Below are positions 42,910 to 52,300 of a stretch of DNA of 64,000 bases, one piece after another. Origin of the DNA: Cytophagales bacterium (GTDB lineage Bacteria > Bacteroidota > Bacteroidia > Cytophagales > Thermoflexibacteraceae); NCBI GenBank assembly GCA_013299115.1, contig JAAFKA010000013.1, positions 78,170-142,169 of the forward strand. The letters run 5' to 3'. The notes under the pieces are model-generated. The model saw nothing but the letters and a program-made list of their open reading frames with translations, did not search any database and was not told the DNA's origin. The stretch's first letter is position 1. Each line of letters opens with the position of its first letter. A program made the translations under genes and the position numbers.

Positions 42910-43839
42910 CTACCTTCTATTATCTATTCCGTTAAACATACTCAAATAACTGTGGTAACGGCTAAGTGCTATTTTTTCTTGTTCTACGGCTTGCTTTACG
43001 GCACAAGCAGGCTCGTTGGTGTGGCTGCAATTATGGTAACGGCACTGCCCCAACAACTCACGCATTTCTGGAAAATAATGGGCAATGTCCGCAGGAGGTA
43101 TGTCGGTCAAACCCAATTCTTTGATACCCGGGGTGTCTATCAAGCAAGTATTAGCTGCAATTTCAAACATTTCGGCAAAGGTGGTGGTGTGGACACCTTT
43201 GTTAGAAAAATTGGAAATTTCAGATGTTCTTTGTCGCAAATCTGGTGCTAATCTGTTAAGTAGCGTAGATTTACCCACGCCTGAATGTCCTGAAAGCAAA
43301 GTTTTTTTACCTCTAAGTTGTTCCCACAAACCATCGAAGTTAGAATCTTCGGCTGCTGAAATCTGTAAACAAGGGTAGCCTATGTTGGTGTAGGTAGCAC
43401 TCAACTCGGTTTGGTAAGCAAGTCCTACTTCGTCTAACACATCAGTTTTGTTGAAAACCACCAAAGTTGGGATACGAAAAGCCTCAGTTGTAACCAAAAA
43501 ACGGTCGATAAAGCCCAGCGAAGTGCGGGGCATTGCCAGCGTAGCCAACAAAATAGCTTGGTCTATATTGGCAGCTATCACATGACCCTGATGGTTTTTG
43601 TGTGGAGATTGGCGGGCTATGTAGTTGTTTCTTGGCACTATTTCGTGAATAACTACCCATTGCTGGTCGGCTACATTTTCCAGCTCGAACAGCACGTAAT
43701 CTCCCACCGCAATTGGATTGGTTAGCTTGTGGTTTGTCAATTTGTTTTTTCCTCGCAAACGACCTTTGTATAAATGTCCATCTTCATTCACTAAGTCGTA
43801 CCACGACCCCGTTGAACGAGTAATTAAACCTTGTTGCAT
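42910..43839 (-). CDS. rsgA: Ribosome small-subunit-dependent GTPase A
   Basis: A ~310-aa circularly permuted GTPase that matures the 30S subunit. N-terminal OB fold (about 1-75), then the permuted GTPase motifs in order G4-G1-G3: NKTD at 132-135, GHSGVGKS at 186-193, DTPG at 237-240. The C-terminal zinc site is Cys268, Cys273, His275, Cys281 in CRYHNCSHTNEPAC (numbering from the ATG at 43845). The second ATG at 43839 (MQQGLITRST) matches the family start better. The gene is alone; nfeD is 50 bases upstream on the same strand. Confidence 0.95.
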   Translation of the reverse strand: MQQGLITRSTGSWYDLVNEDGHLYKGRLRGKNKLTNHKLTNPIAVGDYVLFELENVADQQWVVIHEIVPRNNYIARQSPHKNHQGHVIAANIDQAILLATLAMPRTSLGFIDRFLVTTEAFRIPTLVVFNKTDVLDEVGLAYQTELSATYTNIGYPCLQISAAEDSNFDGLWEQLRGKKTLLSGHSGVGKSTLLNRLAPDLRQRTSEISNFSNKGVHTTTFAEMFEIAANTCLIDTPGIKELGLTDIPPADIAHYFPEMRELLGQCRYHNCSHTNEPACAVKQAVEQEKIALSRYHSYLSMFNGIDNRR

Positions 43840-43894
43840 AATCACAAATATACAAAATAGTTTTTACTTATTTTAAAAAATTGTTTGCTACTTT

Positions 43895-44608
43895 TTAGGC
43901 TTTGAGTGTGAAAGGCTGCACCACCAAACTATTACCTTTTACACCCACAATTTCGACCAAAGTACCCTTTTCTACAAACTTATTTTGGGTAGAGGCATCA
44001 TAAATTGTATGATGAACTAGAATCTTTCCACTGGGACGAAGTACCGTATATACTACACCTTTCTCACCTATCAGTTGCTCTAAATCAAGTTGTTTGGTAT
44101 GATAACCAGCCTCACTACTTAGCACAGTTTGTAGTGAAACTTTTTTGAACCAAGTCGTATGTGTAAGGGCTTGTGCTGTTACCAACAACAGTAAAATACT
44201 GCCCAAAGCACCTGCTAACGTAGTAAATAGGGCTTGCGAAATTTGCCCCGAACTCACTTGACTAAAATCTAAGTAATGATTATTGAGTGTTACTAAACCC
44301 AATGCAGCAAAAACCGCAGCAAAACCAGCAATGCCTACAACGCCAAAACCGGGTATTACAAAAATTTCGAGCATCAGCAAGACCACGCCTACTACAAAGA
44401 GGCACAACTCCCACGTTTGCACAGTTCCAGCCCAATAATAAGGCAAAAAATACAACAAAGCAGCCAGCAAGGATGCAAGCATTGGAAACAATTTGCCTGG
44501 TGCTTTTAACTCCAAAACTAAGCCCCCTATAATAAAAAGCATGAGCAATATGTTGCTTGCAGGGTTCATAAGTAGAATAGACAGTAAAATTTTCATAAAT
44601 AACATCAT
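43895..44608 (-). CDS. nfeD: NfeD-family membrane protein, short form
   Basis: A 237-aa protein with four or five hydrophobic helices (about 15-60 and 70-160) and a C-terminal OB-fold domain (about 175-237: LIGEKGVVYTVLRPSGKILVHHTIYDA). The NPASNILLMLFIIGGLVLELKAPGK stretch is exactly where the membrane part of long NfeD proteins begins, after their ClpP-like serine protease domain. That protease domain is missing here, so this is the short type, which usually works with a stomatin/SPFH protein in membrane quality control. No SPFH gene is visible nearby. Confidence 0.85.
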   Translation of the reverse strand: MMLFMKILLSILLMNPASNILLMLFIIGGLVLELKAPGKLFPMLASLLAALLYFLPYYWAGTVQTWELCLFVVGVVLLMLEIFVIPGFGVVGIAGFAAVFAALGLVTLNNHYLDFSQVSSGQISQALFTTLAGALGSILLLLVTAQALTHTTWFKKVSLQTVLSSEAGYHTKQLDLEQLIGEKGVVYTVLRPSGKILVHHTIYDASTQNKFVEKGTLVEIVGVKGNSLVVQPFTLKA

Positions 44609-44673
44609 TAATTTGGTATTGTTTTAACGTAATGTAAGCAAATAAGTTGTAAAAAAATTGTATCATTGAATAT

Positions 44674-44766
44674 TAGAGTTTATGAATAAATTTTTGTTAT
44701 GAGGTTTGAAAAAAGATGTCATTTTTTTGAAAAATGACATCTTTCGAAAATTATTCATAAACTCTA
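44674..44766. repeat. 93-bp nested inverted-repeat element
   Basis: Perfect 16-bp arms (TAGAGTTTATGAATAA at 44674-44689 with its complement at 44751-44766) enclose a second stem AAAGATGTCATTTTT/AAAAATGACATCTTT around 44713-44744. Architecture and size match the 7257-7349 element. It lies between divergent nfeD and the CHAT gene. Confidence 0.85.
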
Positions 44767-44847
44767 TTATTTGAAACTGTTAAATTTGTGTAGTTTGATA
44801 AAATTTTTCTTTATTAAAAAATAGGCAAAAAATAAATACAAATTCTT

Positions 44848-47721
44848 ATGCAAGCTAAAAACATATTTCAATTTACTGTTCAATTTATTTTTTTATCCTT
44901 CACTTTGGGGTTTTGTGGCTTATTTTGCAAGTTGCAAGCCCAAAATACACTCACTTGGCAGCAAACTTACAACCAAATTGGCGTGTATAAAAAAGCAAAT
45001 TTGTTAGATTCAGCTTTGGTTGTAGCCCAAAAAGCTGTGGAACAAGCCCAAACAGCATTTGGCAACCGCCACGAAAATTATATGGTTTCTCTGTTTGAGG
45101 TGGCTACGCTGTGCGAAATGCAGCAACGCTACACTTTGGGCTTAGTGCCTATCAATCAGGCAGTTGCTTTGTATAAGGAACTTTACAAACAAGAAGATGC
45201 TCGTTTTTTTGATTACATTTCTTTGCAAATCAGAATTTGGCAACTTACCAATGACCATGACGAGGCAGAAAAATTATGCTCTACTTACCTAAAAATTGCA
45301 GAGAAAAATTTTGGAAAAGTATCAAAATCTTACACTACTTTGTTGGCTTTGCAGGCGAATAATTACCAAACACGCAAAGATTTTATTAAGGCGGAAAGGT
45401 GTTTGACAGAACTATTGCCTTTGCGTGAGCAACTGCATGGCAAACTAAGTTTTGAGTATTCGTCTTCTACCTATAATTTGGGTGTGTTGTACCAACGAAC
45501 AGGGAGGTTTTCTAAGGCAGAAAAGTTGTATCTCAACGTCTTGGCGGTACGTGAACAGCTATTTGGAACAAATCACAAATCATTGCGTTATCCTTTGGAG
45601 GGTTTGTCGGGCTTGTATAATAACACAGGCAGGGCTGCGGAAGGTAAAAAATATGCTCTCCGTTATGTGGAGTTAGCAGCTAAACAATTTGGACAAAAAA
45701 CTCAATCTTATGCAGCAGCACTTTACGTTTGGGCAGATTGCGAAAAATATTTGGGGAATTATGCAGTAGCAGACTGTTTAATGCAGGTTACTACGCAAAT
45801 CCACAAGGAGGTTTTGGGCGAGGAAAATGGTTTTTATGCCTCTTGTTTGAGTACGACAGCAGGAATTTATATGATACAAAAAGACCGCAGGGCAGAAAAG
45901 TTATACAAAAAATCGGAGGAAATTATCAATACCATTTACGGCAAAAAACACGAAAGTAGCATGGGGAGGTCGCAACATTTGGCTATTTATTATGCTTTGA
46001 TGGGCGAATACAAGGAGGCAAAAAAGAGGTATTTGAAAATATTAGCTGCCACAAGCAAAAAAATTGACAATTATTTTCCGCACTTGAACGAGGAGGACAA
46101 AAAGGATTTTTATTTTAACACCAAAGGAATTTTTGACGATTTCAACGATTTTGCCATACAATATTACGAAAAAGACAAGAAATTGGCAGTCCAACTATTT
46201 GAGATGCAACTTAAAACCAAATCTTTGTTGCTCCATACAAGCAATAAAATGAGGGATAGAATTTTGAGAAGTGAGAATGATAGTTTGATAACTCTCTACA
46301 AAAATTACCAAAAACGAAAAGACGACTATGCCCAAGCCAGTAAAATGAAAGTGGCAGAATTGCAAAAGGCTGGTTATAATTTGGAAAAACTGTTAGATAC
46401 CTTGCAAAAGCAAGAAAAACAGTTGGCTTTGCTCTCCGAAGATTTTGCTCGCCATGCCGAAAAACGCAACTATTCTTGGCAGGCTATTCGCCGCCAGCTC
46501 AAAAAAGGCGAAGCAATTATAGAAATTATCAGGGTAGCAAGGGAAAAAATACGATTTAGACCCGAAAAAGATACGTTGTATGTGGCTTTGCTCATTACCC
46601 CACACACACGCAAAGCCCCGAAACTGATTGTGTTGCCCGAAGGAAATAAATTGGAAATGACTTATTACAAAGAATATAAAAATCGGATTAACTATTTTTT
46701 GCAAGACACTAATTCTTACAAAAGATATTGGTTGCCCTTAGCCAAGGAATTGAAAGACATCAAAAAAGTGTATTTTACGCCTGATGGCATCTACCACAAG
46801 GTCAATTTGAATACGTTGAAAAATCCGCAAACAGGAAATTTTTTGATACAAGATATTGATATTCAGTTGCTTACCAATTCAAAAGATTTGTTGCTTAGTG
46901 CCAACGCAAAAGCAAACAAGCCAACGGCAACAGCCCAAAATAGTCAAGACAAAAATTATAAAACTTCAAACTCTACGGCTTTTTTGGTAGGCTACCCCGA
47001 TTATACGTTGTCTGATGACAAGGTAGTGAAATTATTGGAAAAAGCCGAACAAGAAAACAAGCTAAACAACCGCAGTACAGGCAAAGAAACCCGAAATTTT
47101 ACGAATGTGATAACGGAGTTGGTAGGCACAAAGAAAGAAATTGAGCAAATAGGGCAGTTGTTGAGGCAAAATAACTATGAGGTCAGCACTTGTTTGCAAC
47201 GCAACGCCACCGAAGATACGATTAAGACTGTTCACAATCCCACGATTTTGCACATAGCCACGCATGGTTTTTTCAATCAAGTAAGCACCGACAAAGACAA
47301 TCCCTTGTTTCGGTCAGGGCTGTTGCTTTCGGGTGCAGCTTTGTATATTACCGAAGACAGCCTGAGTGTGATGGGCAAAGAAGACGGTATTTTGACAGCC
47401 TACGAGTCTATGAGTTTAGATTTAGACGAAACAGATTTGGTCGTGTTGTCGGCTTGCGAAACAGGATTAGGTGCTTTGACAGACGGCGAAGGGGTTTATG
47501 GTTTGCAACGTGCTTTTTTGGTGGCAGGGGCAAAACAAGTGCTTTCGAGCCTTTGGAAAGTAGATGACACCAAAACTCAAGAACTGATGAACTTGTTTTA
47601 TGACAATTTGCAAAAAACGACCAACAAAAGAATTGCTTTTAGGCAAGCCCAACAGACGCTAAGGCAGAAATATCCGCAGCCGTATTATTGGGGGGCTTTT
47701 GTGATGATGGGTGGGGAGTGA
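44848..47721 (+). CDS. Secreted TPR-CHAT protease-like protein
   Basis: A 957-aa protein. A signal peptide (FIFLSFTLGFCGLFCKLQAQ) precedes ~9-10 TPR-type repeats (about 35-430), e.g. YNLGVLYQRTGRFSKAEKLYLNVL and AIYYALMGEYKEAKKRYLKIL. A helical linker follows (450-540), then a CHAT domain (about 640-957). The CHAT catalytic dyad is present: His near residue 805 in HIATHGFF and Cys near 869 in VVLSACETG, with typical GEGVYGLQRAFLVAGAKQVLSSLW. CHAT domains are caspase-like cysteine proteases. Here it would act outside the cytoplasm, unlike the CHAT proteases paired with gasdermins or CRISPR. No candidate substrate gene is adjacent. Confidence 0.9.
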   Translation: MQAKNIFQFTVQFIFLSFTLGFCGLFCKLQAQNTLTWQQTYNQIGVYKKANLLDSALVVAQKAVEQAQTAFGNRHENYMVSLFEVATLCEMQQRYTLGLVPINQAVALYKELYKQEDARFFDYISLQIRIWQLTNDHDEAEKLCSTYLKIAEKNFGKVSKSYTTLLALQANNYQTRKDFIKAERCLTELLPLREQLHGKLSFEYSSSTYNLGVLYQRTGRFSKAEKLYLNVLAVREQLFGTNHKSLRYPLEGLSGLYNNTGRAAEGKKYALRYVELAAKQFGQKTQSYAAALYVWADCEKYLGNYAVADCLMQVTTQIHKEVLGEENGFYASCLSTTAGIYMIQKDRRAEKLYKKSEEIINTIYGKKHESSMGRSQHLAIYYALMGEYKEAKKRYLKILAATSKKIDNYFPHLNEEDKKDFYFNTKGIFDDFNDFAIQYYEKDKKLAVQLFEMQLKTKSLLLHTSNKMRDRILRSENDSLITLYKNYQKRKDDYAQASKMKVAELQKAGYNLEKLLDTLQKQEKQLALLSEDFARHAEKRNYSWQAIRRQLKKGEAIIEIIRVAREKIRFRPEKDTLYVALLITPHTRKAPKLIVLPEGNKLEMTYYKEYKNRINYFLQDTNSYKRYWLPLAKELKDIKKVYFTPDGIYHKVNLNTLKNPQTGNFLIQDIDIQLLTNSKDLLLSANAKANKPTATAQNSQDKNYKTSNSTAFLVGYPDYTLSDDKVVKLLEKAEQENKLNNRSTGKETRNFTNVITELVGTKKEIEQIGQLLRQNNYEVSTCLQRNATEDTIKTVHNPTILHIATHGFFNQVSTDKDNPLFRSGLLLSGAALYITEDSLSVMGKEDGILTAYESMSLDLDETDLVVLSACETGLGALTDGEGVYGLQRAFLVAGAKQVLSSLWKVDDTKTQELMNLFYDNLQKTTNKRIAFRQAQQTLRQKYPQPYYWGAFVMMGGE

Positions 47722-47745
47722 GGTGGGAGATAGCTATTTGGGCTT

Positions 47746-49290
47746 CTACATCTCTATTTTCTCCATCACACACTCTATCACAGTTCTATTTTCGTAGTCA
47801 AAGTTCATACCTATCAAACAAACCTGTCGGTTGTCGGCGAGGTATTTTTCGTAATATTTTTTGTCTTTAATTTGCAACAAAGCCTGTTTGGTGCTGCTCG
47901 AAAACTTGAATTCTATGATGTAAATGTAGTTGGCAACAAAAATTACGGCATCTATTCTACCTCTGTTGGTATTGTCTTCGGCTATGATTTCTACACCTAA
48001 AATTTTCAAAGTCAAATAAATAATGAGTTGGTAATAAGCCTCCCGATTAGGAATTATAATTTGATAGGGAATTTGGGCAAATAAAATGGTTAGATTTTCT
48101 ACAAAAAAATCTATGTTACATTCCTCCAAACTCTTTTTGAGGTTGTATTTCAGTTTAGCTAAACTCACGTCGCCCTCTATGTATTCGGCAACCCGAAAAT
48201 AGTTGAAAGAGTCCCGCACTTCTTTGTTGGGATAGTTGAGCAAAAAATTTTCTTCGTCTGTTTTTTCTGTAATTGTTAAGTAGCCTGTTTGGAATAGCAA
48301 GGAAACCAAATGTTTTTCTACTTCCTCTATTTTGTATCTTTCTAACTCAAATACACCAAAAGGTACATCTTGCAAATCCTCTATATACCTGTTATTCAGC
48401 ATTTTTACCACCATCGTAGGTGTGCCTGTGCTAAACCAATGGTTAAGAAATTTGCCACTATACAGAAAATTTAGAATAGAATAAGGATTATACACACTGT
48501 TTATGCCGTCCCACGAATAACCATTGTACCACCGTTTAATTGCTGCCAATAGGTCGGGCAAAGGCATATTCTTTTCTTTGCTGTGTTTTTCTAAATAGTC
48601 TGCAAAACAAGTTTCTAATTCGGCTTGTGTATAGCCCAACAAAGTAGTATAATTATCGTCAAGGGTCAAATCCATTAAATTATTCAGGTCAGAGAACAGC
48701 GAAACTTTGCTAAATTTGGATACGCCTGTCAAGAAAATAAATTGTAAGTCGGCAGTCAGCCCTTTCAATGTGCCGAAAAAGTTTTTGAGGGTATCCCGAT
48801 TGACAGTAGCTTGAGCAGGCTCGTCTATGTAATCAATGATACTTTTATCATACTCATCTATCAAAATGACTACATTTTGTTTGTATTTGGCTTTTAGTTC
48901 TGTTATCAAGGATTTTAAAAATTCCCTTGGAGAGTCTCCTTCTAATGCAATATTTTCTTTTTTGGCTTCGCCACGCAAATAAGTTTTCAGTCCTTCTGCT
49001 AAGGTTGTGTCTTTGTAGCTAATATTCAAAAAATCTAAATGAATGACAGGATAAGTTTTCCACTCAATTCTGTCCTCAATATACAAGCCTGCAAACAATT
49101 CTTTGCGACCTTGAAAGATATACTTAAAGGTACTCAACAACAAAGATTTACCAAAACGGCGAGGACGTGAAAGGAAATAGAAGCCTTGATTTTTTATCAA
49201 AGGAAGCAAATATTTTGTTTTGTCCACATAAATACGGTTGCCTTCTATCACATTAGCAAAATCGTTGAGAGGCAGAGATAAATTTTTCAT
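47746..49290 (-). CDS. AAA-ATPase-like protein with C-terminal PD-(D/E)XK nuclease domain
   Basis: Started at the ATG at 49290 the protein is 514 aa, matching its 513-aa paralogue at 62454. The N-terminal part is the AAA-ATPase-like domain common in Bacteroidota, with IYVDKTKYLLPLI and the nucleotide loop SRPRRFGKSLLLSTF. A Walker B-like VVILIDEYDKSI follows near 135-147, then the hallmark TGVSKFSKVSLFSDLNNLMDLTL. The C-terminus carries a PD-(D/E)XK-like core: GRIDAVIF and, about 15 residues on, IIEFKF. These multi-copy families are sometimes linked to mobile DNA, but their function is unproven. Convergent with the CHAT gene. Confidence 0.88.
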   Translation of the reverse strand: MKNLSLPLNDFANVIEGNRIYVDKTKYLLPLIKNQGFYFLSRPRRFGKSLLLSTFKYIFQGRKELFAGLYIEDRIEWKTYPVIHLDFLNISYKDTTLAEGLKTYLRGEAKKENIALEGDSPREFLKSLITELKAKYKQNVVILIDEYDKSIIDYIDEPAQATVNRDTLKNFFGTLKGLTADLQFIFLTGVSKFSKVSLFSDLNNLMDLTLDDNYTTLLGYTQAELETCFADYLEKHSKEKNMPLPDLLAAIKRWYNGYSWDGINSVYNPYSILNFLYSGKFLNHWFSTGTPTMVVKMLNNRYIEDLQDVPFGVFELERYKIEEVEKHLVSLLFQTGYLTITEKTDEENFLLNYPNKEVRDSFNYFRVAEYIEGDVSLAKLKYNLKKSLEECNIDFFVENLTILFAQIPYQIIIPNREAYYQLIIYLTLKILGVEIIAEDNTNRGRIDAVIFVANYIYIIEFKFSSSTKQALLQIKDKKYYEKYLADNRQVCLIGMNFDYENRTVIECVMEKIEM

Positions 49291-49355
49291 ACGTTGGTAA
49301 AATGATTGGCACAAAGATAGGAAAAATTGAGAAAGCAAGCAAAATAGATTTTTTG

Positions 49356-49389
49356 AACTTTGGCAGGGCTAAGAAGTCCTGCCAAAGTT
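49356..49389. terminator. Terminator-like hairpin after the T9SS gene
   Basis: AACTTTGGCAGG (49356-49367) pairs with CCTGCCAAAGTT (49378-49389), with further pairing across AAGAAGT/GCT. It lies 10 bases after the T9SS protein stop. Confidence 0.75.
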
Positions 49390-49398
49390 TTATAACAT

Positions 49399-52300
49399 CT
49401 ATTCAATCACGAGTTTCTTTGTTATTACCTTGTCGTTTCCACTCACTTTTACCAAATAAACCCCCGAAGTGAAGTTTTTGGTGTCAATGCTAAGTGTTTT
49501 CTCAAAATTGCTGTTTTTGTAAACTTCCCTACCCAACATATCAAAGATTTGCACAAACCTTACAAGGTTTTCAAAACCTTGTAAGGTTTCGGTAGAGATT
49601 GTAACTTGGTCTGTTGCTGGATTTGGATACACAACTAACTGGTTATCAGCTAAATAACTATCCACAGAATCGCCAAGAAGTAGTACAAATCTGTCTTTTG
49701 AATTGCCTAAATTTTGAAACTCAAAATCAGTTCCAAAAGCCAAATCTATTTTTTCGCCTGTTTGTTTGTCAAATAAGGCTACTTTTGTGTTGCCTGTCGT
49801 TTCTGTAATCCTGATGGTGGTTTTGCCTTTGCTGTTGATAACTAAGGGAAATACACCTTCTAATTTGGGAATTTCATTTACCAGTAAATTTTCCTTACTT
49901 TCCGCATCAGGCATATAAAGCAAATTAGCAACAACTTCATCAGTAGTTGGCAATTCTTGGTCTATTGCTTCATAGCCTTTTGTGCTACCTTTCCAAACAT
50001 CTAAAACTACATCTGAAACTTCATTGCCAGATTTCGCCTCAATTCGCACTCTTTCTCTTGGTTGTGCAAGATTTTCTTCTCTAAACGAATTGCTGTTACC
50101 TGTTGTACGATTAACTTTGCCTATTACAATTTGCTCTGTTCCCAAAGTCAGTTTGCGCAGATAGAAACCCTGATTAGGTGCAATTTTTTCAGTTCCTCCG
50201 TTGCTGCCTACGCCTGTTAGCACATTCCAAGTCCGAAATACAATAGCAGAAGGAGAAGTAGCAGAGGTATAGTAAATGATACTACCTAAACCTTTTCCAG
50301 CATTTGAATTAAAAATACTTAAGCCACTCAAATAGATTTGAAAAGGGTTTGCAAAGGCATTATATCCGCCTTGATAACCAACCATAGAAGCAATAGTTCG
50401 GCTAAATGGTAATGTATAGCTGTCTGCATTGTTCAATGTTCCCCAAAACACCAATTCTTGAGTTCCTGCCAACCAATTACTCCGATAACCTTTGCCAGGT
50501 ATGCTCACGAGGTCTGTATTGTTTTGCCAACCTGCCCCAATACTATTTGTAACAATGCTTTCATTATACATTTGAATAGATGAAGAAGGCAAATCTGCTA
50601 ATACTTGCTGCACAGGTGAACCAAATTGCTTTAAATGAAAGGCATTTGGTAAAAATTTTTCAATAATCACCTCACCCTCAATGTGCCCTGTCATATTGGT
50701 ATTGATGATTGCGGTGCTTGTGGCATCACTTTTGAAAGTTATGGTATTGCCAATACAAAACATAGTAGCTGTGTTTGATAACTCCAGTTGAGTTTTGACT
50801 GAAAAACTGCCACCAACGGTTACATTTTTGCCTATTGCAACAGTGATATTGCCTACTATTGGCTCATTTTCTCCAATTAGCGTAATATCTTTGTCAATCG
50901 TGATGCTTTCTGTGCTAAAATCACCTTTGAAAATCAAAGCACTGCCTTCCATAACTTGCGAATTTCCTTTTGCAAGAGATTTATAAGGGTTAGTCAAAGT
51001 ACCATTGCCCGAAACATCATTTCCTGTGCTTGCATTCACGTAAATATCTGTTCCTGCAATTACTGCATCTGTTACAACGATTTCGTCAGAAATTGCCTCA
51101 CCCCAGCATAATTCACCCCTATAATTTAACCTAAATTTATAATTGCCAATTTGAGTTGGGGTATAACTAAAAGCATTATTAACAATAGGATTTGTAAGTT
51201 CTGTGTAAGTTCCGTTATTAAAACTCACATAAGCTATTGGTGCTGTATTTGCGTTTTGTGCTTGGTCTGCCGAAAAACTTACCGTAATTGGCTGATTGAC
51301 AACACTTGTGCTACTGTTCAGCGAAATAGCTACATTTGGTTTGGATGCTGGTGTTATTGTAAAATTATAAGGCTGACTTTTTGTGTTACAATCTGTATCA
51401 AAAGTTTCTACTACTAAGTCTATTGCATCAGTCCCCACAGGAATAGTAAAATATTCATTTACTTCGTCAATCACTGCTCCTCTGTCATAAACTCTGTATT
51501 TAAAATTTCCTGCATTGTTTGCAGACAAGAATCTGCATTGGTAAGTTCCATTTTCGCAAGCCTCCAATGTGGTTTGATGATTAAAAACAGGCGAAGGAAC
51601 TCCTGCAAAAAAGTAATCACTTTCAGTGGTCTGCAAATAACTGCCACCAGGATAACCACCATAATTTGCCTGCAAAATGAACCGCAATTTTTTTACGTTT
51701 GAAAACCTTTGCGAATTGGCAGGAAGTTCCAATTGAAAGCCATTTGTTAGCATATTAGCTGCAAAATCATAACCTACTACAATCCCATTGGGTTCTTCCT
51801 CTGTTACTGCAACAACAGTAATAAAATAGTCGTTGTTGTCAAACACGCAATTTGCTTCAATTTGTAAAGGAGAAATAATGCCACAAATAACTTCATCTGT
51901 TGTTCTTTGCATTACAATCTGAGAAAACTCTATTGGTTTCTGGACTACCTGCCAAATCCATCTTTTGCCCTTATTCGTGTAAATTCTTAGTGTGGCGTAC
52001 CTATAATTCAAAGTTTCATTAGGTTTCAAATATACTTCCACATTGCCTGTTGCAGCATTATATTTTAGCGAATCTATCCATGCGGGGTCGTCAGGATTTT
52101 CAAGATAAGCAATGTCATCAGCACAGTTTAATACTCGATAATGAGCAATTGGTGTGTCCCATTCCCAAGGGTCTCTATATTCTATCTCTGGGTAACAAAC
52201 AACAGGGTTTGGGTCTTGCATCGTTTTGAATGTAAAAGTTTCGTTGAGATGCGGTGTTGAAACACTACCAAAAAACGAAACAATATTGTACTCATACTCC

